Source: JASLEW01 sp035544895
Lineage (GTDB): Bacteria; Acidobacteriota; Thermoanaerobaculia; Multivoradales; UBA5704
DNA length: 64,000 nt
Assembly (NCBI GenBank): GCA_035544895.1
Contig: DASZZM010000049.1
Location: 124,001 to 188,000 of the forward strand
Direction: 5' to 3'
The position numbers and the translations under genes are program-made. Each line of letters starts with the position of its first letter. Position 1 is the stretch's first letter. Shown piece by piece: positions 8,078 through 19,999 of the stretch. The notes beneath the pieces were generated by a model. The model did not search any database. It was not told the DNA's origin and saw nothing but the letters and a program-made list of their open reading frames with translations.

Positions 8078-9643
8078 CTATTCTCCCGGTAATCTCGAAC
8101 TAGCGCTGGTGGAGTCGTAGAAGGCCGCGAGGTCGCCCTTGAGCTGCTGGAGCGAGGGCTCGTGGACGTACATCATGTGGCCGGCCTCGTAGTACTTGCT
8201 CTGGATGTGGGAGCGCAGGTCTTTTTCCAGGCCCAGGTGATCGATCATCGACTCGGTGGCCAGGAACGGAGTGGCCAGATCGTAGGTGCCGTTGACCACC
8301 AGCACGCGCAGGTTCGGGTTGAAACCCAGGGCGTGGGCGAGATTGGGTCCCACACCGGGGAATGGGAGCTGCCCGAAGCCGCGGATACGGTGTTTCCACT
8401 CCCACGCTTCGTTGGCTTCGAGGTTCTGAACGTTGTAGGTCTTGCCCTGGCCGAATTTCAGCTCGCGGTGGTAGTAGTCGAGAAAGGCGGCGGTGAAGGC
8501 CGCGCTGATGGCGGCATCCTGCGGGTCGTACTCGGAGTCCTCGGCGAGGAGATCGAAGGTCACGCCGGTGAATCGGGCGTCGAGCCTGCCCACTGTCGCG
8601 TGGTGCTCGCGCAGCAGCTCCTGGGTAAAGAGGCTTTCGCGCACGCGCAGCTTGGACTTCTTGATGAAGTCCACCGAGAGGCCGGTGAGCTCGTGCAGCT
8701 TCTCGGCCACCGCGTCGCGCTCCTGGTCGCTCAGGGAGTCGCCCTTGAGCAGGGCTGCCGAGTACTCGCCGAGCGCGAACCTGCGCGCCTCGTCGAGGAA
8801 AGGCCCGAGCTGGGCAGGCGGATGGGGCAGGGCATGGTGGTAGGCGGCGACCGCCGCGAAGGTGGGCACCAGGAAGGCATACGGCCGGTCGTTGCCCGGC
8901 CAGACGAAAATGGCTTCGACGTCGAGGGCGACCGAGACCAGGATGACGCCGTTGAACGCCATGTTCTCGCGCGTCTGCAGGTAATCGACCACGCCCGCCG
9001 ACCGGGCCGTGCCGTAGCTCTCGCCCAGCAGGTACTTGGGCGAGTTCCAGCGGCCGTTGTCGCTGACGTACTGCTCGATGAAGCGGGAGACCGATTCGAT
9101 GTCCGGATCGACCCCCCAGAAGTCTTTGTCCTTGGCGCTGCCCACCGCGCGGCTGAGCCCGGTGCCCACCGGGTCGATCATCACCAGGTCGGTCTTGTCG
9201 AGGACGCTGTAGGCGTTGTCCACCAGGCGATAGGGCGCCGGCGGAGTCGGGCGGGCGTCGGCGGTGACGATGCGGCGCGGCCCCAGCGCGCCCAGGTGCA
9301 GCCAGATCGACGAGGAGCCCGGCCCGCCGTTGTAGGCGAAGGTGATGGGCCGCCTGCCCGGGTCCGCCCCGTCCCTGACATAGGCGGTGTAGCCGACTGC
9401 GGCGGTGGGCTCGTCCTTGGCGTTGCGGACGATCAGCGTGCCGGCGGTGGCGGTGTAGGCGATCGCCTTGCCGCCGATCGTCACGCTGTGCCGGGTGACC
9501 GATTGCTCGGGCTTGGGCTCCGCCTTCTTTTCCTGGGACTTGGAGTTCTTGGCCTCGTCGCCGGCCGGCTCGTCGGCGGCGCGCGCCGACGCGGCGCAGA
9601 GCAAGGCGGCTGCGGTCATCAAGCAGGCGAGGATCTTGGTCAC
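8078..9643 (-). CDS. secreted serine carboxypeptidase, peptidase family S10
   Basis: 521 residues. A GTG start at 9643 has GGGAGA upstream and gives a signal peptide (residues 1-22, ending ASARA); the ATG nine codons in would cut the signal short. A Lys/Glu-rich linker (about 23-50) precedes the peptidase domain. The S10 hallmarks are NGGPGSSS with the oxyanion Gly residues (about 105), the nucleophile Ser in GESYG (about 207), the Asp in NGTYDLATPF (about 454) and the His in AGHMMYVHEP (about 487). The Asn-Gly-Gly-Pro-Gly and GESYG blocks are diagnostic. S10 enzymes cleave C-terminal residues, usually at acidic pH. It is transcribed divergently from the FAAL fusion gene, with 96 bases between the two starts. 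Confidence 0.92.
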   Translation of the reverse strand: MTKILACLMTAAALLCAASARAADEPAGDEAKNSKSQEKKAEPKPEQSVTRHSVTIGGKAIAYTATAGTLIVRNAKDEPTAAVGYTAYVRDGADPGRRPITFAYNGGPGSSSIWLHLGALGPRRIVTADARPTPPAPYRLVDNAYSVLDKTDLVMIDPVGTGLSRAVGSAKDKDFWGVDPDIESVSRFIEQYVSDNGRWNSPKYLLGESYGTARSAGVVDYLQTRENMAFNGVILVSVALDVEAIFVWPGNDRPYAFLVPTFAAVAAYHHALPHPPAQLGPFLDEARRFALGEYSAALLKGDSLSDQERDAVAEKLHELTGLSVDFIKKSKLRVRESLFTQELLREHHATVGRLDARFTGVTFDLLAEDSEYDPQDAAISAAFTAAFLDYYHRELKFGQGKTYNVQNLEANEAWEWKHRIRGFGQLPFPGVGPNLAHALGFNPNLRVLVVNGTYDLATPFLATESMIDHLGLEKDLRSHIQSKYYEAGHMMYVHEPSLQQLKGDLAAFYDSTSASSRLPGE

Positions 9644-9739
9644 GGTCTTCTCCCTTTGAAGGTTTCTTCTACGCGGAATCGGCCGCTGAGTTTTCGCCGC
9701 CTTGTGCTCGGGGCGAGAGCAGGGTAGGTTGAAGCGGCG

Positions 9740-12646
<2,907 letters not shown>

Positions 12647-12667
12647 AACCCACCAGGAGATCCCCAA

Positions 12668-13156
12668 ATGCCTTCCACGACCGATCCAGCACGCCTTCTC
12701 CTTCGCCACGCAGTGGCCACCCTGGCCTACCGGGGAGGCAAGACCCTGCGCGGGGCGCCGCCGGAGTTTGCCGCCGCACGCTGCGCCGCGGGCACCCGTT
12801 CCGCCGCCGAGATCCTCGCCCACGTCGGCGACCTGCTCGACTGGGGCTTGGCCCTGGCGCAGGGCAGACGCTCCTGGAACGACTCGACGCCCCTGCCGTG
12901 GGACGACGAAGTGGCGCGCTTCTACGCCGCGCTGGCCCGCTTCGATGAGTACCTGGCCTCCGGCTTGCCGCTCGAGTCGCCGCCTGAAAAGCTCTTCCAG
13001 GGCCCCGTCGCGGACGCCTTGACCCATGTCGGCCAGCTCGCGCTGCTGCGCCGGGTGGCGGGCGCGCCGGTGCGCGGCGAGAACTACTACAAGGCCGACA
13101 TCGCGGCGGGAACGGTCGGACCCGAGCAGCCCGCCGCGAGCCTCGAGTTCGGCTGA
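12668..13156 (+). CDS. DinB-like four-helix protein
   Basis: 162 residues. Two histidine-bearing helices (ILAHVGDLLDWG near 55 and ALTHVGQLALLRR near 119) have the spacing typical of the metal-binding DinB/YfiT fold, often involved in thiol-dependent transfer reactions. The third ligand is not obvious, so metal binding is uncertain. AGGAGA sits 7 bases before the ATG, and the gene starts 21 bases after the FAAL fusion, so the two may be cotranscribed. No direct functional link to lipid activation is apparent. Confidence 0.7.
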   Translation: MPSTTDPARLLLRHAVATLAYRGGKTLRGAPPEFAAARCAAGTRSAAEILAHVGDLLDWGLALAQGRRSWNDSTPLPWDDEVARFYAALARFDEYLASGLPLESPPEKLFQGPVADALTHVGQLALLRRVAGAPVRGENYYKADIAAGTVGPEQPAASLEFG

Positions 13157-13307
13157 GGGCCGCCCGCCCCGGGCCGCCCGAGGTGCAACGACCGGTCTCT
13201 CCTGATCGAGGCCGGCGCCCTCGCTAGGATGTTATGATTTGCAATGCTGTTTCGGCTTTTCGGGCGATTCGGGCGGGAAACTCACCACGGCGAAAGGCGA
13301 TGAACCG

Positions 13308-15467
13308 ATGCGTCACCAGCACTTGCCATTGACCCGCCTGCTCTTGCTCCTCAGCCTCGCCGCCGCCTCGCCGGCGCTGGCGGCCCTTCCTGCCCCGCCC
13401 CCGCTGCCCACGCCGCCGGACCGGGCGGCGACCGCGCCGTCTGACCGGACAGCGGCTACGCCGCAGGGCCAGCTGTTCCACCTGGTCGGCGCGGCGCCCA
13501 AGGCGGCCGCCGAAGGCCAGTCACCGGAGGTGATCGCCGAGCGCGACATCGCGGTCGATTTCTCCGCCGCCGCCGCCGCCGAATCCGCCGAGCTGCTGCT
13601 TCCCCTCCTCGATGGCAACCTCTACTCGACGGCGCGCAGCGATTTCGAACGGCGCGGGCCGAACGACTTTACCTGGCGCGGCAAGGTCCTTGGCGAAGAC
13701 GGCAGCGCCGGCAGCGCGACCTTGACATTCGTCGGCCGCCGCATGGCCGGGCTCATCATCATGCCTTCCGCCGTCTACCAGGTGATGCCTGTCCCCGGCG
13801 GGGGGCACAGGCTGCAGCAGATCGATCAGTCCCGATTCGACCCCTGCGGCGGAGCGCAGGCGCCGGACCTCGGCGGCATCCTGCCCAAGGCGTTCATGCC
13901 GCCCAAGCAGAAGGACGGCGGCCCGCTGACCAGGGTCTCGCTCATGGTCCTCTACACGCCTTCCGCCCTCGCCAAGGCGGGCGGGATCCCGGAGATCCGG
14001 CTGCTCATTCAGAGCGCCATCGACCTGACCAACAGCGGGTTCATCAACAGCCAGATCGGCGCGCGCGTCTATCCGGTGGACGTCGAGCAGCTCGACTACA
14101 GCGAGACCGGAAATTCCCAGACTGACCTCGAGTGGCTGGCGTCCAACCCCGCGGTCGACCGCCTGCGCAACAGCGTCGGCGCCGACCTGGTCTCGCTGAT
14201 CGTCGAAAAGATGGACAAGTACTGCGGCATCGGCTACGTAATGCGGCGGGACGCGCTGTCGCCGGATTTCGCGCCCTTCGCCTACTCGGTGGTGCGGCGC
14301 CTCTGTGCCGTGGGCATCCTCGCCTTTGCCCACGAGCTCGGGCACAACTTCGGTTGCGAGCACGATCCGGCCAACGGCGCCCCGCCCTCGGAAGCTTCCT
14401 TCCCGTTCTCGTTCGGACATTACTCCGATCAGAATTTCCGCACCATCATGTCGTACAGCAACCAGTGCACCAGCTCGTCCTGCCCGGTCATCGACTACTA
14501 CTCCAACCCTGACATCAGCTACCTGAACATCCCGACCGGCATTCCCGACCAGCGCGACAACCACCAGACGATCAACAACACCAGGGAGCTGGTCGCGAGC
14601 TTCATGAGGCCGCAGGACTGCCAGAACGGTCCCAACAATCTCTGCCTCCTCGGCGACCGCTTCAGCCACCGCTTCAAGGTCGAGGTGGTCTGGCGCAACC
14701 AGTACAACCAGAGCAACGGCTACGGCGTCGCGATCCCGGTCTCCGACGAGGCCGGCTTCTTCTCATTCGGCGATCCCGGCAACGTCGAGCTGCTGGTCAA
14801 GATCCTGGACTTCGGCAGCGTGATCAAGCTGTTCTACGGCGAGCTGACCAATCTCCAGTTCACCATTATCGTGACCGACTTGCAGACCGGCGCGGCCAAG
14901 CGCTACAGCAACACCGCCGGCGATTGCGGCGCCATCGACCAGGCCGCTTTCCCGAAAAGCGCGGCGAGCAGCGCCAAGGCCACGGGCGTTGCCGCGGCTC
15001 CGCCAGCCGACTTCTCGGGCGTGCTGAGCGAACGCCTGCACGTGCTGGATTTCCCGGCGCAGGCCGGGGCTGACGCCTCGCCGTCCAGCGAATCTCTGGG
15101 GCGCGCCGCAGCCCTGCCCAAGGACGCCGGAGGTTCCTGCCGGCCCGGCCCGAACGTCCTCTGCCTGCTCGGCGGCCGGTTCCAGCTCACCGTCTCCTGG
15201 AGCAACCCGGGCAACAACACGAGCGGCCAGGGCGGCGCGGTGCCGCTCGGCTCCGACATCACCGGCGCCTTCTACTTCACCGACCGCGGCAATCTCGAGC
15301 TGCTCGCCAAGATCATCGATTTCGGCAACCGCATCGCCGTCTTCTACGGCACCCTCTCCGACCTCGCCTACACCATCACCGTCACCGACACCCAGACCGG
15401 CAAGGTCAAGACCTACGGCAACGCCGCCGGCCACTTCTGCGGCGGTCTCGACAACACGGCGTTCTAG
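13308..15467 (+). CDS. secreted zinc metalloprotease (metzincin) with two C-terminal repeats
   Basis: 719 residues from the ATG at 13308, chosen because it starts directly on a signal peptide (RHQHLPLTRLLLLLSLAAASPALA); an in-frame ATG 69 bases upstream adds an unlikely leader. The catalytic site is HELGHNFGCEHD near 342, which matches the metzincin HExxHxxGxxHD motif of reprolysin/M12B-like enzymes, with a Met-turn candidate (IMSYS) about 40 residues later. Two copies of a ~100-residue domain follow (about 445-545 and 618-719), each starting CLLG-x-RF and ending TDxQTGxxKxY-x-N. The same domain occurs twice in the protein at 40609. These domains probably mediate cell-surface or matrix attachment; this is inference. 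The gene is convergent with the gene ending at 15648. Confidence 0.9.
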   Translation: MRHQHLPLTRLLLLLSLAAASPALAALPAPPPLPTPPDRAATAPSDRTAATPQGQLFHLVGAAPKAAAEGQSPEVIAERDIAVDFSAAAAAESAELLLPLLDGNLYSTARSDFERRGPNDFTWRGKVLGEDGSAGSATLTFVGRRMAGLIIMPSAVYQVMPVPGGGHRLQQIDQSRFDPCGGAQAPDLGGILPKAFMPPKQKDGGPLTRVSLMVLYTPSALAKAGGIPEIRLLIQSAIDLTNSGFINSQIGARVYPVDVEQLDYSETGNSQTDLEWLASNPAVDRLRNSVGADLVSLIVEKMDKYCGIGYVMRRDALSPDFAPFAYSVVRRLCAVGILAFAHELGHNFGCEHDPANGAPPSEASFPFSFGHYSDQNFRTIMSYSNQCTSSSCPVIDYYSNPDISYLNIPTGIPDQRDNHQTINNTRELVASFMRPQDCQNGPNNLCLLGDRFSHRFKVEVVWRNQYNQSNGYGVAIPVSDEAGFFSFGDPGNVELLVKILDFGSVIKLFYGELTNLQFTIIVTDLQTGAAKRYSNTAGDCGAIDQAAFPKSAASSAKATGVAAAPPADFSGVLSERLHVLDFPAQAGADASPSSESLGRAAALPKDAGGSCRPGPNVLCLLGGRFQLTVSWSNPGNNTSGQGGAVPLGSDITGAFYFTDRGNLELLAKIIDFGNRIAVFYGTLSDLAYTITVTDTQTGKVKTYGNAAGHFCGGLDNTAF

Positions 15468-15496
15468 TTGGCACCGCCGGTGGGCGGCCCCGAACT

Positions 15497-15620
15497 ATGA
15501 AACAGCGCTCGCTAACTGGCGACGGCGGACTCCAATCTATCGGATCTCCCCCCGCAACCCCTCGATCCCCTTCCCTCCCCTCCGGGGGGGAAGGGGACGC
15601 CCCTCCCCCTCGCGCACGAC
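15497..15620 (+). repeat. interspersed intergenic repeat, copy 1
   Basis: About 120 bases starting ATGAAACAGCGCTCGC and containing GGATCTCCCCCCGCAACC, then CCCCTTCCC-N-GGGAAGGGG, a 9-bp inverted repeat that can form a strong hairpin. Almost the same sequence returns in reverse orientation at 34201-34315, and more divergent copies lie near 21.5, 47.5, 55.5 and 58.4 kb. It sits between two convergent gene ends. It has no coding features beyond short open frames in all copies. Confidence 0.85.
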
Positions 15621-15647
15621 CGAGTTTCTTAATTGTTGTGGCGCGGC

Positions 15648-16310
15648 TCAGAAAGTCTGGCTGATCGGGTAGACGTAGGCCAGGTAGAGATAGAAGAAGA
15701 GCAGAGAGATCACCAGGATCACGACGCCGAGGACGGGCGAGCTGACCTTGATCCCTTCCAAGCTGGCCGAGATCTCGGTCACCGCCGCGGCGACCGCGGT
15801 CTCGGCCGATGGGGCTGCGCCGGCCGCGGCGGGCGCCGGCTTCGGCCGGAGAGAGATCCGGAACTGGAGCCAGGAAAAGAAGATTCCGACCAGCACGAGG
15901 AAGATCACGACGACGAAGGTGATCTGCGACGAGGTGAGCTGCCAGGCGAACACCTCCGCACGGTGGCGCAGCCCGGAGATCCGGTAGTCGTAATAGGCGC
16001 GCCACGCGGCGAGCTGCCGCCCGCTGGTCGCGCGATCGAACACCGGCTGCGGACCCTCGGGGAGGACCCCGCCCGCCCCGCTCGCGCCGCTCACCCCGCT
16101 CAGAGGCCGTCCGGGTTCGCTGGGCTGCCCCCCGTCGTCTCCATGCCAGGGGGCGGCGGCGAGTTGCTTGACCAGCTGCGCCTTGGGAGAGATGGCGGCC
16201 GGCGCACCCTGGGTCGGGCCCTGGGGCGTCGTCTCGGCTCGGAGGCACGGGGCGGCACTCGCCGCGAGGGCGGCAGCCAGCAGCAACGGCGGCAGAGGTC
16301 GTCGGCTCAT
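15648..16310 (-). CDS. hypothetical exported/membrane protein with two helices
   Basis: 220 residues. The N terminus (SRRPLPPLLLAAALAASAAPCLRA) is a signal peptide. A low-complexity Gly/Pro/Ser region follows, then a helix with basic residues and two transmembrane segments: ITFVVVIFLVLVGIFFSWL at about 132-150 and a hydrophobic C-terminal one at about 190-215. No catalytic motif is seen. It lies downstream of the exported protein that ends at 16322, 11 bases away, so the two are a probable operon. Function unknown. Confidence 0.7.
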   Translation of the reverse strand: MSRRPLPPLLLAAALAASAAPCLRAETTPQGPTQGAPAAISPKAQLVKQLAAAPWHGDDGGQPSEPGRPLSGVSGASGAGGVLPEGPQPVFDRATSGRQLAAWRAYYDYRISGLRHRAEVFAWQLTSSQITFVVVIFLVLVGIFFSWLQFRISLRPKPAPAAAGAAPSAETAVAAAVTEISASLEGIKVSSPVLGVVILVISLLFFYLYLAYVYPISQTF

Positions 16311-16321
16311 GGCTAGAGAGA

Positions 16322-16984
16322 TCAGGGGGCGAGGAGCCGGTCGAGCAGCGCGGTGCGGCGGGCAATCTGGGCGTAGAGATCGAGCCCGTTCTCGCCCGCG
16401 AGGTACTGGCGCAGGCTCTCCGGACCGCCCTGCTCGTTCGCCAGGACAGCGCTCAGCGCCGCCAGGACGTCCGCGTTGTGGCGCACCAGCCAGCGCGCGA
16501 GCTGCGAGCCGAAGGGCGGCGGGTCGGGAGGGTCGGCGGACTGCACTTCCATGAACATGATCTGGTGACTCTTCTGGCTGACGACGTTGCCATCCCGGTC
16601 GCGGTAGATGGTTGCCGACTGGGTGTGCTCCTCGCTCGTGCCGTCGGCATAGCGGACGAGCGAAGTGCCGTCGGGGCGCACCCGTTTGACCGTGCCGTCG
16701 GTATAGAACGTCTCCACGGTGCCATCGGGAAGGACATGGCGCTTGGCGCCCTCGCAGGGCGGGCACGCATGAACCGGGGGCGCGGGCGGGCAGAGGCCGG
16801 TCGCAGGCCTGGCCGCGAGCACCGCGGCGGCCGGTGAAGTGGCCGTGTCCTCCGAGGACTGTCTGGCCGCCGGCAGCCGGATCGCGGCTTCGGGGCCGCG
16901 AGCCGCCGTCTGCGCCCTGGCCGGCGGCAGGGCGAGGCCCGACGACAGGAAGATCAGCGCTGCGAAGGCTGGGGTCGCTCTCAT
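16322..16984 (-). CDS. exported protein with TCP10-like DGT repeats
   Basis: 220 residues with a signal peptide ending PPARA (about 24). A Cys-containing segment (CPPAPPVHACPPC) precedes four short beta repeats of the form P-D-G-T-x-x-x-x-Y/F-x-D-G-T, as in the T-complex 10 C-terminal domain, a beta-sheet fibril fold. The C-terminal part (about 155-220) is helical. Two genes in a row on this strand encode exported proteins with no known enzyme signature, so they may form a small envelope unit. The repeats are clear; the rest is not assigned. Confidence 0.7.
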   Translation of the reverse strand: MRATPAFAALIFLSSGLALPPARAQTAARGPEAAIRLPAARQSSEDTATSPAAAVLAARPATGLCPPAPPVHACPPCEGAKRHVLPDGTVETFYTDGTVKRVRPDGTSLVRYADGTSEEHTQSATIYRDRDGNVVSQKSHQIMFMEVQSADPPDPPPFGSQLARWLVRHNADVLAALSAVLANEQGGPESLRQYLAGENGLDLYAQIARRTALLDRLLAP

Positions 16985-17270
16985 GGTTCCGCTCCTGCGC
17001 CGGCAGATCGGATCGGCGCGTCCTGTCTCTTTGGGCGCACGGACAGGGGTGCCCGTTACAAGCCTTCGGGATGGCCTGCTGCGGCCGGAATCGAACCTCT
17101 CCAGTCTCTAACCTGCGGAGTCTGGACTTTTTCGAAAATCTATGATAATTTCCCCTTTGCTGCACAATCTTGATGTGGCCAACGTAGGGCGCAGTCGTCC
17201 CCTTGCAGGCAGCGTCTTCCGGTAGTCTGGGGCTCTCCCGCAACAAGCAAGGAGCTAGGAATTCGAACGT
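16985..17270. other. intergenic region with AT-rich promoter-like block
   Basis: No gene is seen in this 286-base gap. The right part (about 17127-17175) is unusually AT-rich for this genome and contains TATGATAAT at 17141-17149, a plausible -10 element for the ABM-domain gene that starts at 17271. No convincing -35 box was found. The gap also contains a T-arm-like string near 17090 that does not form a tRNA. Confidence 0.35.
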
Positions 17271-17564
17271 ATGAAATTCGCTCGCAACGTGCACTACCAG
17301 GTCAAGACCGGCCAAACGGACAAGTTCAATAGCGTCTTCACGAACGACGTCCTCCCAATGCTCAGACAGCAAAAGGGTTTCAAAGAAGAGCTGACGCTCG
17401 TCAATCCCCAACACACGATCGGCATCAGCGTGTGGGAAGACCGGCCGAGCGCCGAGGCCTACAACACCAACACCTATCCTCAGGTCCTCGCCAAGCTCTC
17501 TCCGATGCTCGACGGAACGCCGCGCGTGGAGACGTACGACGTCACCACGGCCGCCAGCGTCTGA
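17271..17564 (+). CDS. ABM-domain (dimeric alpha/beta barrel) protein
   Basis: 97 residues, no signal peptide. The pattern RNVHYQVKTGQTDKFNSVF, then MLRQQKGFKEELTLV, SVWEDRPSAEAYN and a final short beta strand fits the antibiotic-biosynthesis-monooxygenase (ABM) ferredoxin-like fold. These small proteins dimerise; some oxidise quinone or haem-type substrates, others have no known activity. No conserved catalytic residue can be pointed to. AAGGAG is upstream of the ATG. A hairpin at 17590-17610 follows. Its G+C is modest compared with the genes around it. Confidence 0.8.
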   Translation: MKFARNVHYQVKTGQTDKFNSVFTNDVLPMLRQQKGFKEELTLVNPQHTIGISVWEDRPSAEAYNTNTYPQVLAKLSPMLDGTPRVETYDVTTAASV

Positions 17565-17589
17565 TCCTTCGTTCTCTCTGTAGTAAGCC

Positions 17590-17610
17590 AGGGGCCCCGC
17601 AAGGGGCCCT
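17590..17610 (+). terminator. GC-rich hairpin after ABM gene
   Basis: AGGGGCCCC, loop GCAA, GGGGCCCT forms an 8-bp stem with one bulged G and a GNRA tetraloop, 26 bases after the ABM stop. A weak T-rich run (GTGTTTGTGTG) follows, so intrinsic termination is plausible but not classical. Confidence 0.5.
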
Positions 17611-17777
17611 CGGTGTTTGTGTGTGGGCCGAGCGGCGGGGTCTCGACAAGGAGCGCCGCAGGTGCGAGCGAGCTTGACCGCGGGGGCTCTCAATGGCACG
17701 ATCCGCGCGTTGGAAAGAGCGGGAGGAGGTCTAGAACGGAACATGCCTCGGGGTCGCCGCAGGCGGTGGCAGCTTCG

Positions 17778-19370
17778 ATGAGAACGCCGGGGACGCTCTC
17801 CCGTTTGCCTCGTTGGCGCGCCTTCGCCATATCGGCCCTCTCCGCCCTGGCGGCGGTAGCGGCGATCTGGTTCCTGCAACACGCCTTCGCGGCGGTGCCG
17901 CCGGCACGGGCCGCGACCGGCCCGCCGGTCAGACCCAGCATCGTCCTCGTCTTGACCGACGACCTCGACCGCAACCTCGGAACCCTCGAGCGCATGCCGG
18001 AGCTTCATGCCCTCCTCGCCGGCCATGGCGTGACCTTCACCAATATGTTCGTGACCGAGTCGCTCTGCTGCCCGTCGCGCTCGTCGATCCAGCGCAGCCA
18101 GTACGTGCACAACCACCAGGTGCTGGGCAACACGCCGCCCGAAGGCGGCTTCGAGAAGTTCCATGCGCTGAAAGAAGAACAGTCGACGGTCGGCACCTGG
18201 CTCCAGGCCGCGGGCTACCGCACTGCCTTCATGGGCAAGTACCTGAACGGGTATCCCGACACCGCGGCCCCGAACTACGTGCCGCCGGGCTGGAACGAGT
18301 GGGACAGCCCTGCCGCGGGCAATGCCTACGGCGAGCTCAACTACACGCTCAACGAGAACGGCACCCTGGTCAAGTACGGGAATCAGCCGGCGGACTACCT
18401 GACCGACGTGCTGTCGCGCAAGGCGGCAGGGTTCATCCAGAAAGCCGGGGCCGACCGGCAGCCCTTCTTCCTTTTCGTGGCGACCTACGCGCCGCATCAG
18501 CCCGCCACGCCGGCGCCCCGACATGCCGGCGCCTTTCCCGGGGCGAAGGCACCGCGCCCGCCCTCGTACAACGAAGCCGACGTGTCCGGCAAGCCGGCCT
18601 GGGTGCAGGCGAAGCCGCTCCTCGGGCCGCGCCAGCAGATGCAGATGGACGCTCTCTATCGCCGGCGCCTCCAGTCGATGCTGGCCGTGCGAGAGCTCCT
18701 CGAGCACGTCCTCGACACGCTGCGCACGGCAGGACAGCTGAACGACAGCTACCTCTTCTTCACCTCGGACAATGGATTCCACATGGGGGAGCACCGCCTG
18801 CACGCCGGTAAGCTGACCGCTTATGAGGAAGACATCCGCGTGCCGCTCTTCGTGCGCGGTCCGGGCGTGCCCGCGGGGCAGGTGCGGGAGGAGCTCGTGG
18901 GCAACCTCGACCTCGCGCCGACCTTCGCCGAGCTGGCCGGCGCGTCCGTGCCCGACTTCGTCGACGGAAGGTCTCTGGTGCCGCTCCTGCACGGCGCCAG
19001 GCCGGAGCGCTGGCGCGGCGCGTTCCTGGTCGAGCAGGAGCAGGTCTTTTTCCAACGTGGCAAGAACAAGAACGTCCGCAAGGTCCTCGAGCCGCGCGAC
19101 CTCTTCGAGGAAGCGATGGCGGCGGCGCCCCGGCGATCTCAGCAAGGTATCCCCGCCTACGACGCCCTGCGGACGCCCACTCACACCTTCGTGGTCTATT
19201 CGACCGGCGAGCGCGAGCTCTACGACCTGCGCGCCGATCCGTACGAGCTGCAGAACATCGTCAAGACCGCCGATCCCGCCCTGCTGGCCAGGCTCGATTC
19301 CTGGCTCCAGGCGCTTCACAAGTGCCGCGGCGCCGACTGCCGCGTGGCCGACCTCGCACCGCCGCACTGA
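17778..19370 (+). CDS. membrane-anchored arylsulfatase-family enzyme
   Basis: 530 residues. ATG 17778 starts on a basic segment and a hydrophobic helix (about 15-35) acting as signal anchor. The alkaline-phosphatase superfamily metal site is visible as LTDD at 59-62, and the formylglycine motif is C97-C-P-S-R, matching C-x-P-S-R of type I sulfatases, with C97 as the residue modified by formylglycine-generating enzyme. The distal metal pair is in FTSDNGFHMGEHRL near 330. Arylsulfatases hydrolyse sulfate esters of carbohydrates or aromatics; the substrate is not predictable here. No FGE gene is seen in the window (EgtB at 20000 has an FGE-like fold but a different role). It is convergent with the DUF1801 gene. 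Confidence 0.9.
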   Translation: MRTPGTLSRLPRWRAFAISALSALAAVAAIWFLQHAFAAVPPARAATGPPVRPSIVLVLTDDLDRNLGTLERMPELHALLAGHGVTFTNMFVTESLCCPSRSSIQRSQYVHNHQVLGNTPPEGGFEKFHALKEEQSTVGTWLQAAGYRTAFMGKYLNGYPDTAAPNYVPPGWNEWDSPAAGNAYGELNYTLNENGTLVKYGNQPADYLTDVLSRKAAGFIQKAGADRQPFFLFVATYAPHQPATPAPRHAGAFPGAKAPRPPSYNEADVSGKPAWVQAKPLLGPRQQMQMDALYRRRLQSMLAVRELLEHVLDTLRTAGQLNDSYLFFTSDNGFHMGEHRLHAGKLTAYEEDIRVPLFVRGPGVPAGQVREELVGNLDLAPTFAELAGASVPDFVDGRSLVPLLHGARPERWRGAFLVEQEQVFFQRGKNKNVRKVLEPRDLFEEAMAAAPRRSQQGIPAYDALRTPTHTFVVYSTGERELYDLRADPYELQNIVKTADPALLARLDSWLQALHKCRGADCRVADLAPPH

Positions 19371-19441
19371 CTCGGAGCTTCGGGCGGTCGCCGCTCACAC
19401 CGCGCGAGCCGGTCAGCGGGGCGGCGCGCCTGAAGTCCCGG

Positions 19442-19933
19442 TCAATTCGCTGACTTACGGCGCGGCCGCTGCTTCGCCGAGATCGAGCGGATGATGAGTT
19501 TTCCTCTTCCGCCGGCCGGCAGAGGCGTATTGCTTTGCGCGACGGCTGCGGCGATGAGTGCTTCAACCTCGGGACGAGCCAACGTCTCTGCTGACGCAAT
19601 ACGGATGAAACGGTTTTGAGTGCCTGAGCCGAGCAGTATCCGATGCGGATCGGGAAGAGTCGCACCGCGGTAGAAGGAGAGGCCCACTCCGTTCGCCCCC
19701 GCGGCAAGCGAGACAATGCAATCGGAGGGACGCTCGCTCGAGCTGTAGCCGATGACGAAGAAGTTGTAATTGTCGTACACCAGCTCGTTGGCGGTGGGAA
19801 GCCGCTTGCGTAACGCCTTGCGCACGGCGCGAATCAACGCCTGGTTCTTCGCCTCGAATTTGTCGATGAAGCTCTTGAGCTGTTCTTCGGCATCGGCCGA
19901 TGCTGCCCACGCAACCTTCACGGCTGCCTTCAT
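19442..19933 (-). CDS. DUF1801-domain protein
   Basis: 163 residues from ATG 19933, which has GGGGGGAAAG just upstream; a longer frame starts 30 bases earlier but lacks this site. The family pattern is seen in a lead helix region (EEQLKSFIDKFEAKNQALIR), then VYDNYNFFVIGYSS, CIVSLAAGANGVGLSFYRG and a final HRILLGSGTQNRFIRI. DUF1801 proteins are small cytoplasmic proteins of unknown function, some related to frataxin-like folds. The C terminus ends in a basic tail. Confidence 0.8.
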   Translation of the reverse strand: MKAAVKVAWAASADAEEQLKSFIDKFEAKNQALIRAVRKALRKRLPTANELVYDNYNFFVIGYSSSERPSDCIVSLAAGANGVGLSFYRGATLPDPHRILLGSGTQNRFIRIASAETLARPEVEALIAAAVAQSNTPLPAGGRGKLIIRSISAKQRPRRKSAN

Positions 19934-19999
19934 ACGATCTTTCCCCCCTGTACCTTGGACCACGCCGAGAGCGCCGGCCAGCGCCGGTCAGCGGGTGGC

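Noticed and set aside
17080..17110. String resembling a tRNA T-arm (GGTTCGATTCC on the minus strand)
   Set aside because: The T-stem does not pair (AGAGG against CCGGC) and no acceptor or anticodon arm can be formed.
16311..19367. Long minus-strand extension running across the sulfatase and the ABM gene
   Set aside because: Antisense to real genes; the exported protein starts at 16310 with a signal peptide.
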